64,000 nt of DNA from positions 1 to 64,000 of the forward strand of contig SKCR01021353.1 of NCBI GenBank assembly GCA_019454045.1. The letters run 5' to 3'. The DNA comes from Zanthoxylum bungeanum. Taxonomy: Eukaryota > Streptophyta > Magnoliopsida > Sapindales > Rutaceae. The position numbers and the translations under genes were made by a program. This document shows, in pieces, positions 34,920 to 47,000 of the stretch (within the stretch, counting starts at the first letter, position 1; each line of letters opens with the position of its first letter). The notes beneath the pieces were generated by a model. The model ran no database searches and had not been told where the DNA came from. It saw only the letters and a program-made list of their open reading frames with translations.

Positions 34920-36400
34920 TCAACCTGCTCCTAAAAATCCTTGCATCTCTAAGTGGCATGTCCCATTATATTGTGATGTGCACAATAGGCTCGATTATCC
35001 TTTCTCTCCACTAGAAATATTCTGGGGTTTGGCTCAGGCCCTTATCATGTATATCCCGAACTATCTGCGCCAAAGGTCTATTAAGGGCAGTGTAAGTCAT
35101 GCACCCACTAACATGCGCGACCTTGATCGGGGGCCTGCTCTCAGGTTTGGGGTTACCCTGAGTTATTATCCTAAACACCCTTTGCGGGCCTGGTCATCTC
35201 CAATCATTGCCAATAGCACGGCGATTTTCTTGTCTCAGCTCTTTCTTCATTCGGGCAGCTATCCCTTGGGCTATCTTATCTTATTCTTCTAATAATAAAA
35301 ACTTACTTTCTTGTTCCAGGCCGCGATATAGTTACGTATTTCCTAGATCCTTAGGTGGAACCACAATCTCTCAACCTTCATAGCTCCTTTAAAGCTCTCT
35401 AACGCCTCTGAAGACTCGTCTGCCCCGACCTATAATTCCAAGTTGTGGTATCTATCGATGAAACTCTTCATCTACTTGTCACGCTAATTCATCATTCTCA
35501 GTGATCCGACTATCTTTCTTGGTGCACATGCTCCTTTAAAGTGGCGCACAAAAGACTTTTTTAGCTGCGAGAAATTTCCAATGCTCCACCGAGTCAGATT
35601 TTAGAACCATAAACTGGTTGACCCCCCAAGGTTAACGGGAACACCTTGCAGACCGCCTCTCCAACCACGCCTTGGATTTCCATAAGAAAAAATAAATCCT
35701 TCAACATGGGATTTAGGTTCTATGTTACCCTTATAAATGTTCATCGTGGGCGTGGTGAATTTCTTTGGGAACTTCGTCCACATTACTTCTTTAGTAAAAA
35801 GGGATGCTGTCTCTATATCTTGGTCACCCCGAGCATCTCCCCGCGTGCTCTCTTCCCATTTCTTCATCTCATTATGAAAATAGCCCATCATTTAGGTTTC
35901 AGTGTTCTCTTTCCCTCGACCGAGAGATGCATCATACTCGTTTCTTCGTGCATGGTATCTCATACTCCTGGTAGCTTTACGCCTCCGCTCCGAATATCAT
36001 TCTAATTCATTTTACCCAAAACATAGGCTGTTATTGGATGATTTGAGGGTTTGCATATCGTCTTGTTCCTCTCATTTCTCTTCTAGGGTGCAGCACTATC
36101 CATGACCACTGATATTACTTTATGAGCATTTCTTCTCCCAATTTCTCGATCCCCTTCCACACCAGCTATCCTCTTTCCAATAAAAATTTATTCTCTCCTT
36201 CTATTGGGGCCTGCTTATACTTTCTCTCCCATTTCCTTCTCCAAATTCTCAATCTTCTCCATCGTGGTTTTCATAAATGCTTAAGTCACCTCTTTTTTCT
36301 TTCGTGCATTTTTCCTTTCCAATCGCAGGTTTTCTTCCATTTTTTCTATCCACTCCGCCGTCAAAATCTCCAAAGCTTTGTGATTTTTGTCTCCTGCCAT
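34920..36400 (-). pseudogene. Element F gag (broken)
   Basis: The start is ATG at 36400 (MAGDKNHKALEILTAEW), followed by a charged coiled coil (EWIEKMEENLRLERKNARKK). The gag core is near 35890-35600 (KFTTPTMNIYKGNIEPKSHV, the counterpart of the KLYDG...DPxxHV motif). A Cys/His knuckle remnant lies near 34940-34980. Stops and shifts break it into at least four frames. Confidence 0.75.
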
Positions 36401-36452
36401 CGTCTGAATGTGTCTGCTATTTTTTGTAATGCTTCCCACAGATGGTGCCAAC

Positions 36453-36604
36453 TGTTGATAGATATTTTTCATTCTAAGAGCAATTTGGGAAATCAAACCA
36501 TCGAACAAACCTCCATCAGCAATGAATTTATTTGGTTAGCAGGGAACCAAAGAAAACTTATCAAACAGACAGATAAATCACAGATTTATGGATTTATGTG
36601 GTTT
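36453..36604 (-). repeat. 5' LTR of element F, truncated
   Basis: Only the inner 150 bases survive (TGTTGATAG to GATTTATGTGGTT on the plus strand). The rest of the 1.7-kb LTR is replaced by the start of element B. Confidence 0.8.
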
Positions 36605-37731
36605 GCTTGTGCCCCTCAATTCATTCTCAATTGTGGACCTCGACCGAAATCAACATCCACAATTTGGCGCCCACCGAGCGGATTTTGCAAAAAAAAAAAT
36701 TTCATCGGATTCGTACACTACAGGCAGCTGGAAATGGCCTCGAGCAATGAACAAGCCCCAGATCCCATGATGGCACAACTGACTATGCTTCAAGAACGAC
36801 TGCAAGCCCTAGAAGAGGAGAATCTGACAATGCGGAATTCCAACGAAAGCCTACAGAAAATGCTGGAGCAGTTGTCATCCAATCCTCAGCATAACAACAT
36901 TCAAGGTCAAACCAGTGATCCAGACGACCGAAGTAATCCGACAGTCTCGCCCATGTCGGATGAGCCAAACAACAATCATAGCCAACTTCACGTGGCCCGA
37001 ACTCTTCTCTCGATCCAACTCATCAAATTGCAAGCTCCATGAGAAGAGATATGATTGAATTCAAGGAAGCAATTATGTCCAGACTACCAGGGGTAAGGCT
37101 GCCAATCAGAAAGAGCATAACTGGAGCGATTTCTGATACCCCATTCGTGGAGTCAATTGTAGCTGTTGAATTGCCTCGAAAATTCAACCCGCCCGAAATG
37201 AAGCTATATGATGGGTCCACCGATCCAAACGACCACGTAATACACTACAAGTACAAGATGATGTCAATCGGCTTGTCCCCAAGCCAGTGGGAAGCTGGAA
37301 TGTGTAGATGCTTTGGGGAAACATTGGCAGGGCCAACCCTTTCTTGGTTCATTAACCTGCCCTACAGGTCAATCGAATCCTACCAGCGGCTGGCTGACAA
37401 GTTCGTGCAACACTTTACAAGTTCTTGCAAATTAGAGAAGACCTCCAATGATCTCAACTCCATCCAGCAGAGAAGAGAAGAGTCACTACGGAGCTACGTG
37501 GCTCGGTTCAACATGGAGAGTATTACTATTCCAGATCTCCACCAGCCTACTGCGGTAGAAGCCTTCCGGAACAGACAACTATATGATAGTGGACTCTACA
37601 AGAAATTGACGAAGTTCCGATGCTACACCATAGACCAAGTCATGGCACGGGCTCAGTTAGAAATAAGATGGGAAGAAGATAAAAGAAATAAAAGAAGGGA
37701 AGATGTTACGCATACACGAGTAGAGAGAAGA

Positions 37732-37739
37732 CCTGCTGC
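37732..37739. repeat. Target-site duplication of the MITE, left copy
   Basis: CCTGCTGC, repeated at 38509-38516. Confidence 0.93.
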
Positions 37740-38508
37740 TAGGGGTGGGCAAAAAAACCGACCGAACCGAACCAAACCACAAACCGAACCAAACCGGACC
37801 GAATTTACGGTTTTTTTCCTAACGGTTCGGTTTGCGGTTCGGATTGGCCCACCCCAAACGGTTTACGGTTCGGTTCAGGACCTAATCCGAACTGCACCTG
37901 TTAAACCGAACCAAACCGTTATAATTAAAGAAATATAAATTTTTATAAAAAATTTTGTATTTTTCTTTTAATTTTATTCTATGTTTTCTTTTTATTAGTA
38001 TGTTAATATTTTTATTCTTAAATTTTTGTTAATATATTTATTTGTTAATACTTTTATTCTTCAATTTATTTATTTTATGGTTGCATCATTATTCTTGAAA
38101 GTAAGATGTTGGATTTGTCTCTTAATTAGAATGATGATAGCATCATTATTCGAGGTAATTTTTAAAAAATACAAGAATTAATTGTACCTCATTTTTCAAT
38201 CCTTTATGGAGTGCATATGTTCCCTGGAGTCACAGCTTACACCTTAGCACTTCATACCATTTGTTGGATAGACTAGTTATTTTATTTTTATTTTTTTTTT
38301 CACTTAAGTGGATGAAATTCTATTTTAAATATAATAATCCGTAAACCGAACCGAACCAATCCGTAAACCGCTGGTTTAAAAAATTTTCAATCTGAACCAA
38401 ACCGTTATTTAATGGTTTGGTTTGAGAAGTAAAAAATCTGAACCGTAAAATATGGTTTGGTTCGATTTTTAGCAAAAACCGAACCAAACCGAACCGTGCC
38501 CACCCCTA
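37740..38508. mobile_element. hAT-type MITE inside gag
   Basis: The ends are TAGGGGTGGGCA and TGCCCACCCCTA, a perfect 12-bp inverted repeat, with a perfect 8-bp TSD as hAT transposases make. Both ends carry many AACCGAACC/GGTTCGGTT subrepeats; the centre is AT-rich. 769 bp, no transposase. Confidence 0.95.
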
Positions 38509-39078
38509 CCTGCTGCTCCTAGGCCACCTGATATAAATATTCACTTTCACAAAGAAAGAAGGAACCAACCAAGAGGAGAGCGAAGACATTTCTACAAAGA
38601 TATTGACAGATGACTAAGACCGTACAAAAATCGAGAGGAGATGCCAGCAAGCAAACCCAGTCTCCCAAACTACAACTTTACAATTTCCCCTGGGGATTTG
38701 GTGTCCGTACTTAAGAAGATGGGGAGTGAAGTGAAGTGGCCTCCACGTTCCAGTGACAGTTCAACTAAAAATGACACTAGGAAGTGGTGTGAATTCCACC
38801 GAGACTACGGTCATATGACAGCAGAATGTGTAGCTTTGAGATTGGAGGTTCTCGAACTATTAAACAAAGGGTTCCTGAGGGATTTGCTCACTGAGAATAG
38901 GAAAGCAACCTTGGCGCGAAGGGACGAGAGAGATGGTCAATGAGAAATTCCAACCCCACCACCTCCAATCAACAACACTGTCAATGTTATTTAAGGAGGA
39001 TCAGGAATTAGTGGAACATCATATTCGGCAGCTAAATGACATTCGAGAGCTCTGGCTAATAGTGTCTCACATACCACA

Positions 39079-42000
39079 ATGTCGGTAGAGAGAACGTTCA
39101 CTAATCTGACGATAGAGTTTCCAGACGACGATGATTCACATATTTTAAATCCTCATCACGACGCTTTAGTCATCTCCTTGCAGGTGGCAAACTTTATGAT
39201 CAAACGAGTGTTGGTCGACACAGTCTCATCAACCAATATCATTTTTGCTACAGCCCTCGCGGATATGGGAGCCGAGTTGGACAAGATAAACAGGCAGACG
39301 ACAGTACTGATTGGGTTTAGTGGGGAGCAAAAATTCACGATGGGGGAAATATCACTCACAATCTACGTAGCAGGAGTCAACAAAATGACCACGTTCTTGG
39401 TATTGGATAACCCATCGGCCTACAATCTAATCAGGAGCAAAAATTCACGATGGGGGAAATATCACTCCCAATCTACGTAGCAGGAGTCAACAAAATGACC
39501 ACGTTCTTGGTCTTGGATAGCCCATCGGCCTACAATCTAATCAAGGGCAGACCTTGGATTCACGACATGAGGGCGGTCTCATCCACCTACCATCAAGTTA
39601 TAAAGTTCCCAACCAAGTGGGGGGTTCAAGAAATTAAAAGTGATAGATTTGCATCAAGAAGCTACTATCAGACGACTTTGAAGGCGAAAGCTGAGTCAGC
39701 ATAGCAATTATAGGTTGGGCCTCGTGGTCCGGAGCCGACTCTACCAAATCTAGAGGAGCTCGACGAGGTCCAGATTCACCCTCAATTTACAGATCACAAG
39801 GCATTGATTGGAGCTGACCTAGATCCCAAACTAAGAGCCGACCTGGTCGAATTCCTGAAGAAGCGACATGACAGATTTGCATGGTCTCACAAAGATATGA
39901 CTGGATCGCTCCAGAGCTCATTACTCCGAGTTGCATGTGGATCCAGACCACACCCCGGTTAGGCAGAAAAGAAGGAAGTTTGCTCCGGAAAGGAACCGGA
40001 TCATAGATGAAGAGGTTCAGAAGTTATTACAGAATGGAGCAGTTAGGGAAGTACAGTTTCCAGAGTGGCTTGCGAATGTTGTCGTTGTGAAGAAAAAGAA
40101 TGGAAAGTGGAGAGTCTGCATCGACTTTACGGATCTGAACAAAGCTTGTCCAAAGGATTCGTTCCCACTGCCACATATAGATTCGATGGTCGACGCTACA
40201 GCTGGACATGAGCTGTTAAGCTTTATGGATGCTTATTCAGGCTACAACCAGATCTTCATGCATCCTGACGATCAAGAGAAGACAACCTTTGTTACTAACC
40301 GAGGAATTTACTGCTACAAGGTTATGCCATTCGTCTTAAAAAATACAGGAGCAACATACCAACGACTGGTTAATAAGATGTTCGCCAATCAAATTGGGAA
40401 GACAATGGAGGTTTACATAGACGATATGCTGGTGAAGTCTATTAAATCAGAGCAACACCTCAACCATCTGGAAGAAGCCTTCAACATCATGGACAGATAC
40501 GTAATGAAGTTGAATCCTACTAAGTGTGCGTTTGGTATTGCCTCAGGTAAATTCTTGGGATACGTAGTCACTCGACGAGGGATAGAAGCGAATCCAGACC
40601 AGATTAAATCAATTCTCGACATCCCCTCACCTTCCAGCCCGAAGGACGTCATGCAACTAGCAGGAAGGATCGCCGTGTTAAACAGATTCATTTCCAAATC
40701 CACAGATAAAAGTTTTCAGTTCTTTTCAGCTTTAAAAAAGTCAAACAACTTCGAGTGGACTCCCAATTGTGAAGAGGTGCTAAAAGGGCTCAAACAATAT
40801 TTTACCACACCTCTTATGTTGTCAGAGCCACTCGAAAATGAGAGTCTCTACCTCTATTTGGGAGTTTCAGAGCACGCGGTTAGTGCAGTTTTAATAAGGG
40901 AGGATGCAGAAATTCAACTACCAGTCTACTACGTCAGTAAAGCATTGTTGGAAACAGAATCACACTACCCGTTAATGGAGAAATTGGTGTTCGCTCTAAT
41001 TACAGCCGCGAGAAAGCTCATACCCTACTTTCAAGGACACCCGATCACGGTATACACGACATATCCTTTAAGAAGCATACTCCATAAACCAGAACTGTTA
41101 GAGAGATTAATTAAGTGGGCAATTGAACTTGAAGAACATGATATATCATACCTGCCTAGGACCGCCATCAAATCTCCAGCTTTGGCGGACTTTATGGCCG
41201 ACTTCACTCCCGGCCTACTTGCTGCAGCTGAAAACGAAGTCTACTCCATTCAATCGACAATCCCTTGGAAACTATCAGTCGACGGATCCAGTAACAAAAA
41301 GGGCTGCGGTCTTGGAATCATGATCACTACTCCAGAAGGTGACATTCTGCAACAAGCAATCAAGTGCGGTTTTAGAGTAACCAACAACAAGGCAGAGTAC
41401 GAAGCACTGATCGATGGGTTATCCTTAGCAAAAGAACTGGGAGCCAGGAAGATAGAAGTGAAGTCCGACTCTCAGTTGATTGTCAATTAGATCTAGGGGT
41501 CCTATCATGCACGAGGCTAACAAATGGCTTCCTACTTACATAAGGTAAATGATATGCGGTCGACATTTAAAGAATTCTCCATAACCCAAATCCCAAGAAG
41601 CGAGAACTCCCAAGCAGATGCACTGGCTACGCTCGTATCGAAAATGACGGGGGATAAACCACAAATAATACCAGTAGTGTATTTGAACTGGCCGATGATT
41701 TGGAAAGAAGAAACAAATGTTGCAGTGGTCGATTCAGTCGACACCTGGATGAAACCTATCGTCAAGTATTTACAGGAAGGCGTGCTTCCAGAAGACAGAA
41801 CGCAAGCCAGAAAAATCCAGAGACAGTCTGCAAGGTTCGCTATATTTGACGGTCAGCTGCTAAGAAGGTCACTCTCAGGACCTTACTTAAAGTGTCTCAC
41901 ACTCGACGAAGCGCAACATGTGTTGACGGAGTTGCATGAGGGGGAATGTGGGAACCACTCTGGAGGCAGGATTTTGGCTATTCGAGCCCATTCGACAGGA

Positions 42001-42980
42001 TATTATTGGCTGACAATGAGGACCGACTCAATTGAATTCTTTAAGAAATGTGACAAGTGTCAAAGGTTTGCTCCAGTTCCACATCTCACACCAGAAAAAC
42101 TCAATCTCGTTTATCACCATGGCCGTTCATGAAATGGGGAATGGACATAGTAGGAAAACTCTCAGTCGCGCCAGGCCAGCGTGTCTACATGCTTGTGATG
42201 ACGGATTATTACTCGAAGTGGATTGAAGCTGAACCATTCGCTAGAATACGCGATAAAGAGGCCCAAACTTTCGTTTGGAAGAACATCATCTGTCGGTTCG
42301 GCATACCAAGAGAAATTGTGACTGACAACGGCTCTCAATTCATCAACCATCACTTTCAAGACTTCTGCAGGTATTGGGGCATAAAATTGAGCTTTTCAAC
42401 CCCACTCTTCCCACAAGCGAACGGCCAGGCCGAATCATCCAACAAGACGATCCTGAATACTTTGAAGAATATATTAGAGAAGGCTAAAGGCGCTTGGGCG
42501 GACGAAATTCCAGGAGTGTTTTGGTCATACAAGACGACAATGCGCTCTTCAACGGGCGAAACTCCTTTCGCTCTGGCATTCGGAACGGAAGCAGTAATTC
42601 CAACTGAAGAAGCCATCTCGTCCCCACACTGCCAATGGCTCAACAAAGAAAATAATCAGCGGCTGATGAATTTCAATCTCGACACGATTGGTGAAATTAG
42701 GGACCGTGCTTCCATTCGACTGGCTACTCATCAATAGAAGATGGCCAAGTACTTCGACAAAAACGTCAGGAGTAGGACTTTCAAGGAAGGAGACTGGGTC
42801 CTACAAAGAGTGTTCCAGAACACAAAGGAAGTTAGAGATGGAAATTTGGGACCAAATTGGGAATGTCCATATCTCGTTACAAAAGTTGTCGGGAGAGGAG
42901 CCTACAAGCTACAGACCATGGAGGGGACTCCCGTACGCAACAGTTGGAACGCAGTCCATCTTAAGCGATTCATCCGGTAA
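39079..42980 (+). pseudogene. Element B pol: protease, RT, RNase H, archaeal-type RNase H, integrase
   Basis: Protease: VLVDTVSSTNIIF (DTG changed to DTV) near 39210, followed by a 110-bp internal duplication. The frame 39931-41490 (519 codons) holds RT with KKNGKWRVCIDFTDLNKACP and the intact YIDD box near residue 161. RNase H follows (about 275-375), then the second RNase H (LSVDGSSNKKGCGLGIM, NNKAEYEALIDG, VKSDSQLI). Three stops at 41488-41520 cut it before SENSQADALATL. Integrase has its HHCC finger (41930-42065) and catalytic Asp (42203), Asp (42324) and Glu (42431), spaced as DD35E. One base is missing near 42108 and a stop lies at 42735. Pol ends WNAVHLKRFIR at 42980. This is the reference copy of the family here, but it cannot give a full polyprotein. 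Confidence 0.93.
39324..39543 (+). repeat. 110-bp direct tandem duplication within protease
   Basis: GGAGCAAAAATTCACGATGG starts at 39324 and again at 39434, and the two copies are nearly identical through TACAATCTAATCA. Since 110 is not a multiple of three, the duplication shifts the frame. Confidence 0.94.
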
Positions 42981-43216
42981 CACTAATGTTTTGTTATTTT
43001 TCTTTTTTTTAGGCAGTTATCTTTCACAATACTTGTCATATTTTGAAATTTGAAATAAGTAAATTTGTAGAAGTCATTCGACTGATTGCAATTAAAGTTC
43101 ATTCATTAAATACAATTCGACATATACAAAGTTAATTGTTCAAAATTTGGCTTATCGCCTTCCCATCCGACCACAAAGTCTAACTTTATACAAAATGTTC
43201 AAACTATATCAAACCC

Positions 43217-45439
43217 CTAAACTTCAAAGACACTGGTTGGTCCTTCTTCGGCAGCTGTTGGAACAATAGCAGGAACATCTTCTTGAGTTTCGACCTCCAT
43301 CCCCGATTCAGTATCGACAGCTGCCGGTATAACATCCTCTCCCTCCTCCAATTGTTTCTCGACCCTTTCCATTTCAGCTTCAGGAAATGCATTTGGCTCT
43401 ACCTCGTCCTTCTTGGACTCAACCTCCAGACCTTTGTCTTCACCATCATCCTCCGTCGATGAAGAAATACCGGCAGTACGTCTTTCATACTCTCGGATCC
43501 ACTTCTCCGGCTTCCAGTCTACATGCTTCCCATAAAGATATTCCCTCATTAAATCATATCTATCATGGAATCAATGGCAATCTCCTCCATTTGCTCTAAC
43601 AATAATTCTTTTTCCTTTTTCACGCTTTCAAAACTCTGTTTATAACTATCAATTGTTAGTTCAGCTATCTTTTCCATCTTTAAGATAGCCTTAATCTCAT
43701 TCAACTCCTTCTCCAGCCCTTTTTACTTCCTGTGAGAAACGACCAACCCGGACTTCAGATCAGAAGCTTCATTCCTCACCACCGACAACGCTTTCTCCAA
43801 CTCTCTGATCCTCATTTGACTGGATTCTGCATTCTTTCGCATGTACAGACTACACTCCAATGCCTGAAAATCTCGAGTCAGGATGTCATTCGACCAAAAA
43901 AAAAATCTACTCACTTGGTAATTCAAAGCAATGGCTTTCTTCATAGCCTCTACCGGACCGATTTGTGTTAACCTTACTTCATCCCCCTCCAGAAGAAGCC
44001 CTTCTACGAATGAATCGATGCTTGAAGGATCAGAAATTGCTGCCGACTCTCGAGGAACCTTTAAAATGAGGTTATCAAGTCCTCATCCACTTCGGTAATA
44101 GACTTCCTTTTCTTCCCTGTATAAATCATTTCAGTCGACTTCCCCTTTTCTGCAACACCCTCACTTGAAACGACTTCTTTTGGCTGAAGCCCAGTTTCTT
44201 TCTCGACTTCTGGTTCTTTCTTCTTCAATTTTCTTGCTTTCCTCCGGCTCTTCATCTCGTCGAGTGAAGCTACTGTGAATGGTCCAGTCATTATTTCCTC
44301 TGCGCATAAAAGTTCTTCAAGTTTTAGGGGCTCTCGATATTTAGACTCTCCATATAACTTTCGACACGGCCATCTACAATTTATCACGGGCAAAACGTCG
44401 TTACAAAGGGCCAGAACTTTACCTTCTCCTTCTCGATGGTAAATCTCCTTACACAACAGAGTTGCCCTTAATCTCTTTTCCACTAAGATGGTTTTATAAT
44501 ATCTTTCCTCAGCCGGCAATGATAGAATCGCTTTGGTGTTGGAGATTGTACGCGCAGTCGTGACAAATGTCTTATTTCGTAAAGGATCTGCAGCAACAAG
44601 CACATGGTTATTCGAATTCGTAAGCAAGATTCAAGGATTAAATTTCAAAGAAAGAACGCTACTCACTCGACAAACACCAAAATTCTGGGATTCGACCAGC
44701 CCCGGTCGATCCAAATATACCCTCACCATTCGCAAAGAAATAATCAGACTGCCAATTTCCCCTATCATTAGTCGGCAATCTGGTAACTAAATGTGTCTTC
44801 CTTTGACAGAGGATCAGAGTATACCTTCCTTTCTCCTTTAAGTGTTCTTTCAAGTAGTACGTGGCCATAACATCCTTTACCTCAAAGAGCACTCCTAACT
44901 GGAAAGACATACATTCAATCGACAATAATATTCTCCACGCATTTGGCATCAGTTGAGAAGGAACGACTTCAAAATGATCCAGAACCTCCCAAACAAGTCT
45001 TATAATAGGGAACCTCAACCCATCGGAGAAATGGACGTACGTAGAATCCCATCCACCCTGGAACTTTGTAATCGATTCTTTAACTCGACGAAGGTACCCG
45101 TAGTTCCAGAGAATCGGGAAACCTATACATGCAACTGAGTTCCCTCAACACTTTTCCAGTCATTCGACTAGCAGGATTTTTAGATAATAAGTTAGTGGGT
45201 AGGAAAATCACTTGACTCTCCAACAGGGGTAAAGACCTTAGTGGTATGGCCTCGGTAGGGATCTCATGGGAAGGCCTAGCCAAGGTGATTATGCCAGCCT
45301 CGATCAACTCTTGGTACGACCAATCCTTGTGTATTTCGTCCTTCTTCATCTCACTTGAAGAAGATCCGACATAACTATCAATCTTGGCACCTAAGCTGCC
45401 TAAAGATTCTCCACTCGACATCTTCCAAACAACAAGCAT
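43217..45439 (-). pseudogene. Antisense ORF of element B (plant retrotransposon accessory protein)
   Basis: Opposite strand to gag-pol. It starts at 45421-45439 (MSSGESLGSLGAKIDSY) and continues in pieces 45439-45080, 45018-44659, 44627-44061, 43944-43723 and 43549-43217. Blocks include RLVWEVLDHFEVVPSQLMPN, ATYYLKEHLKEKGRYTL, RGNWQSDYFFANGEGIFGST, LEELLCAEEIMTGPFTVASL, a Lys-rich segment (RRKARKLKKKEPE), a coiled coil and an acidic C-terminus. The same blocks in the same order occur in element D. Gaps between frames may be introns or frame damage. No enzyme motif was seen; function unknown. Confidence 0.78.
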
Positions 45440-45918
45440 ATAAACAACTAAACTCCCTAGTTGCCTATTTCCTAAAGATCAAAACCCACAAACACAATTC
45501 TGAAAATATTTTCACAAACCCAAAAATCAAACAGCCAATTTTACCTAAGAACAGCTTGAATCTACACTATAAATGTTTAAGGAAATTGAATAACAAGAGG
45601 AAGTTTTCGAAGAATACCTTGAAACACTTGAGAGCTCTCCTAACTCGGCCTCTGAATGGAATTTTTACGAATAAAGCAAATAAAGTACCCAAAGCTCTTT
45701 TTATACACACTACTCAATTGGCGCCACAAATTCCCGCCAAAAACTCCTCGTAATTCACACTAGGGTTGCAATTAATGACTGGAAAGAGACTTGAAAACAA
45801 TATAGGTGTCGAATGAGGAACGATATAAAGAACAGACAAGAGGAATGATGTCACTCGACATAATACACTTTAGAGTCTTGAACATCTTTAATACACGACA
45901 TGAGCCAATAAGTACGTG
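45440..45918 (+). other. Element B spacer between antisense ORF start and repeat array
   Basis: No gene supported. If the antisense ORF is transcribed on its own, its promoter would lie here. A TATA-like TATAAAAAGAGC on the minus strand near 45690-45703 is a candidate. Confidence 0.35.
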
Positions 45919-47000
45919 GAATTCACTCGTTTCATACGACATGTCGAGTGAAAATAACTCATGAACCATAATCTGGTTTAGTCGACTGGAGACATCCCCC
46001 AGATGACTCAGGTCGAGTCAAATAGAATTATGGAATTCACTCGTTTCATACGACATGTCGAGTGAAAATAACTCATGAACCATCATCTGGTTAAGTCGAC
46101 CAGGGACATCCCCCAGATGACTCAGGTCGAGTCAAATAGAATTATGGAATTCACTCGTTTCATACGACATGTCGAGTGAAAATAACTCATGAACCATCAT
46201 CTGGTTTAGTCGACCGGGGACATCCCCCAGATGACTCAGGTAGAGTCAAATATATTGTAGAATTCACTCGTTTCATACAACATGTCGAGTGAAAATAACT
46301 CATGAACCATCATCTGATTTAGTCGACCGGGGACATCCCCCAGATGACTCATGTCGAGTCAAATAGAATTATGGAATTTACTCGTTTCATACGACATGTC
46401 GAGTGAAAATAACTCATGAACCATAATCTGGTTCAGTCGACCGGGGACATCCCCTAGATGACTCAGGTCGAGTCAAATAGAATTGTAGAATTCACTCGTT
46501 TCATACGATATGTCGAGTGAAAATAACTCATGAACCATCATCTGGTTCAGTCGATCGGGGACATCCCCCAGATGACTCATGTCGAGTCAAATAAGAATTA
46601 TGGAATTCACTCATTTCATACAACATGTCGAGTGAAAATAACTCCTGAACCATAATCTGGTTCAGTCGACCGGGGACATCCTCTAGATGACTCAGGTCGA
46701 GTCAAATAGAATTATGGAATTCACTCGTTTCATATGACATGTCGAGTGAAAATAACTCATGAACCGTCATCTGGTTCAGTTGACCGGGGACATCCCCCAG
46801 ATGACTCAGGTCGAGTCAAATAGAATTATAGAATTCACTCATTTCATACGACATGTCGAGTGAAAATAACTCATGAACCATCATCTGGTTCAGTCGACCG
46901 GGGACATCCCCCGGATGACTCATGTCGAGTCAAATTGAATTATAGAATTCACTCGTTCCATACGACAACGAGACAAATAGGGTTTGCTTCAATCCATATG
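45919..47000 (+). repeat. 114-bp tandem repeat array of element B
   Basis: GAATTCACTCGTTTCATACG begins units at 45919, 46033, 46147, 46260, 46374, 46488, 46603, 46717, 46831 and 46945, a period of 113-115. Each unit carries CATACGACATGTCGAGTG, CATCTGGTTCAGTCGACCGG and GGGGACATCCCC. It is homologous to the inverse complement of the array in element H. Confidence 0.96.

Larger units (their letters stand above)
32994..36452 (-). mobile_element. Element F internal region (old Ty3/gypsy, decayed)
   Basis: Read from 36452 leftward: primer site (GTTGGCACCATCTGTGGG), gag, protease, archaeal-type RNase H, integrase, then the 3' non-coding part broken by D at 32994. Reverse transcriptase and the first RNase H are missing. 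The homologous element G shares its LTR and gag. Confidence 0.8.
36734..38943 (+). pseudogene. Element B gag (frameshifted, split by a hAT MITE)
   Basis: The start is ATG 36734 (MASSNEQAPDPMMAQLTML), with a coiled coil (ERLQALEEENLTMRNSNESL). A frame change occurs near 37040. The gag domain is 37039-37735 (PIRKSITGAISDTPFVE, MKLYDGSTDPNDHVIHYKYK, SYVARFNMESI). The MITE enters at 37740. After it, the frame continues to a basic segment and a CX2HX4HX4C knuckle (CEFHRDYGHMTAEC, near 38790-38830). It ends at a TGA (38941) that looks like a mutated CGA, because homologous sequence continues toward protease. Confidence 0.88.

Noticed and set aside
35646..36105. Plus-strand open frames over element F
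   Set aside because: Antisense of decayed gag; no similarity to the antisense ORFs, which lie downstream of integrase.
36122..36733. First two thirds of a 306-codon plus-strand open frame
   Set aside because: It is antisense to element F gag and runs through F's LTR remnant into element B. Only the part from ATG 36734 is homologous to gag, so the long frame is a chance fusion.
45919..47000. Regular repeats considered as a CRISPR-like array
   Set aside because: Whole units repeat without unique spacers, inside a plant retrotransposon.
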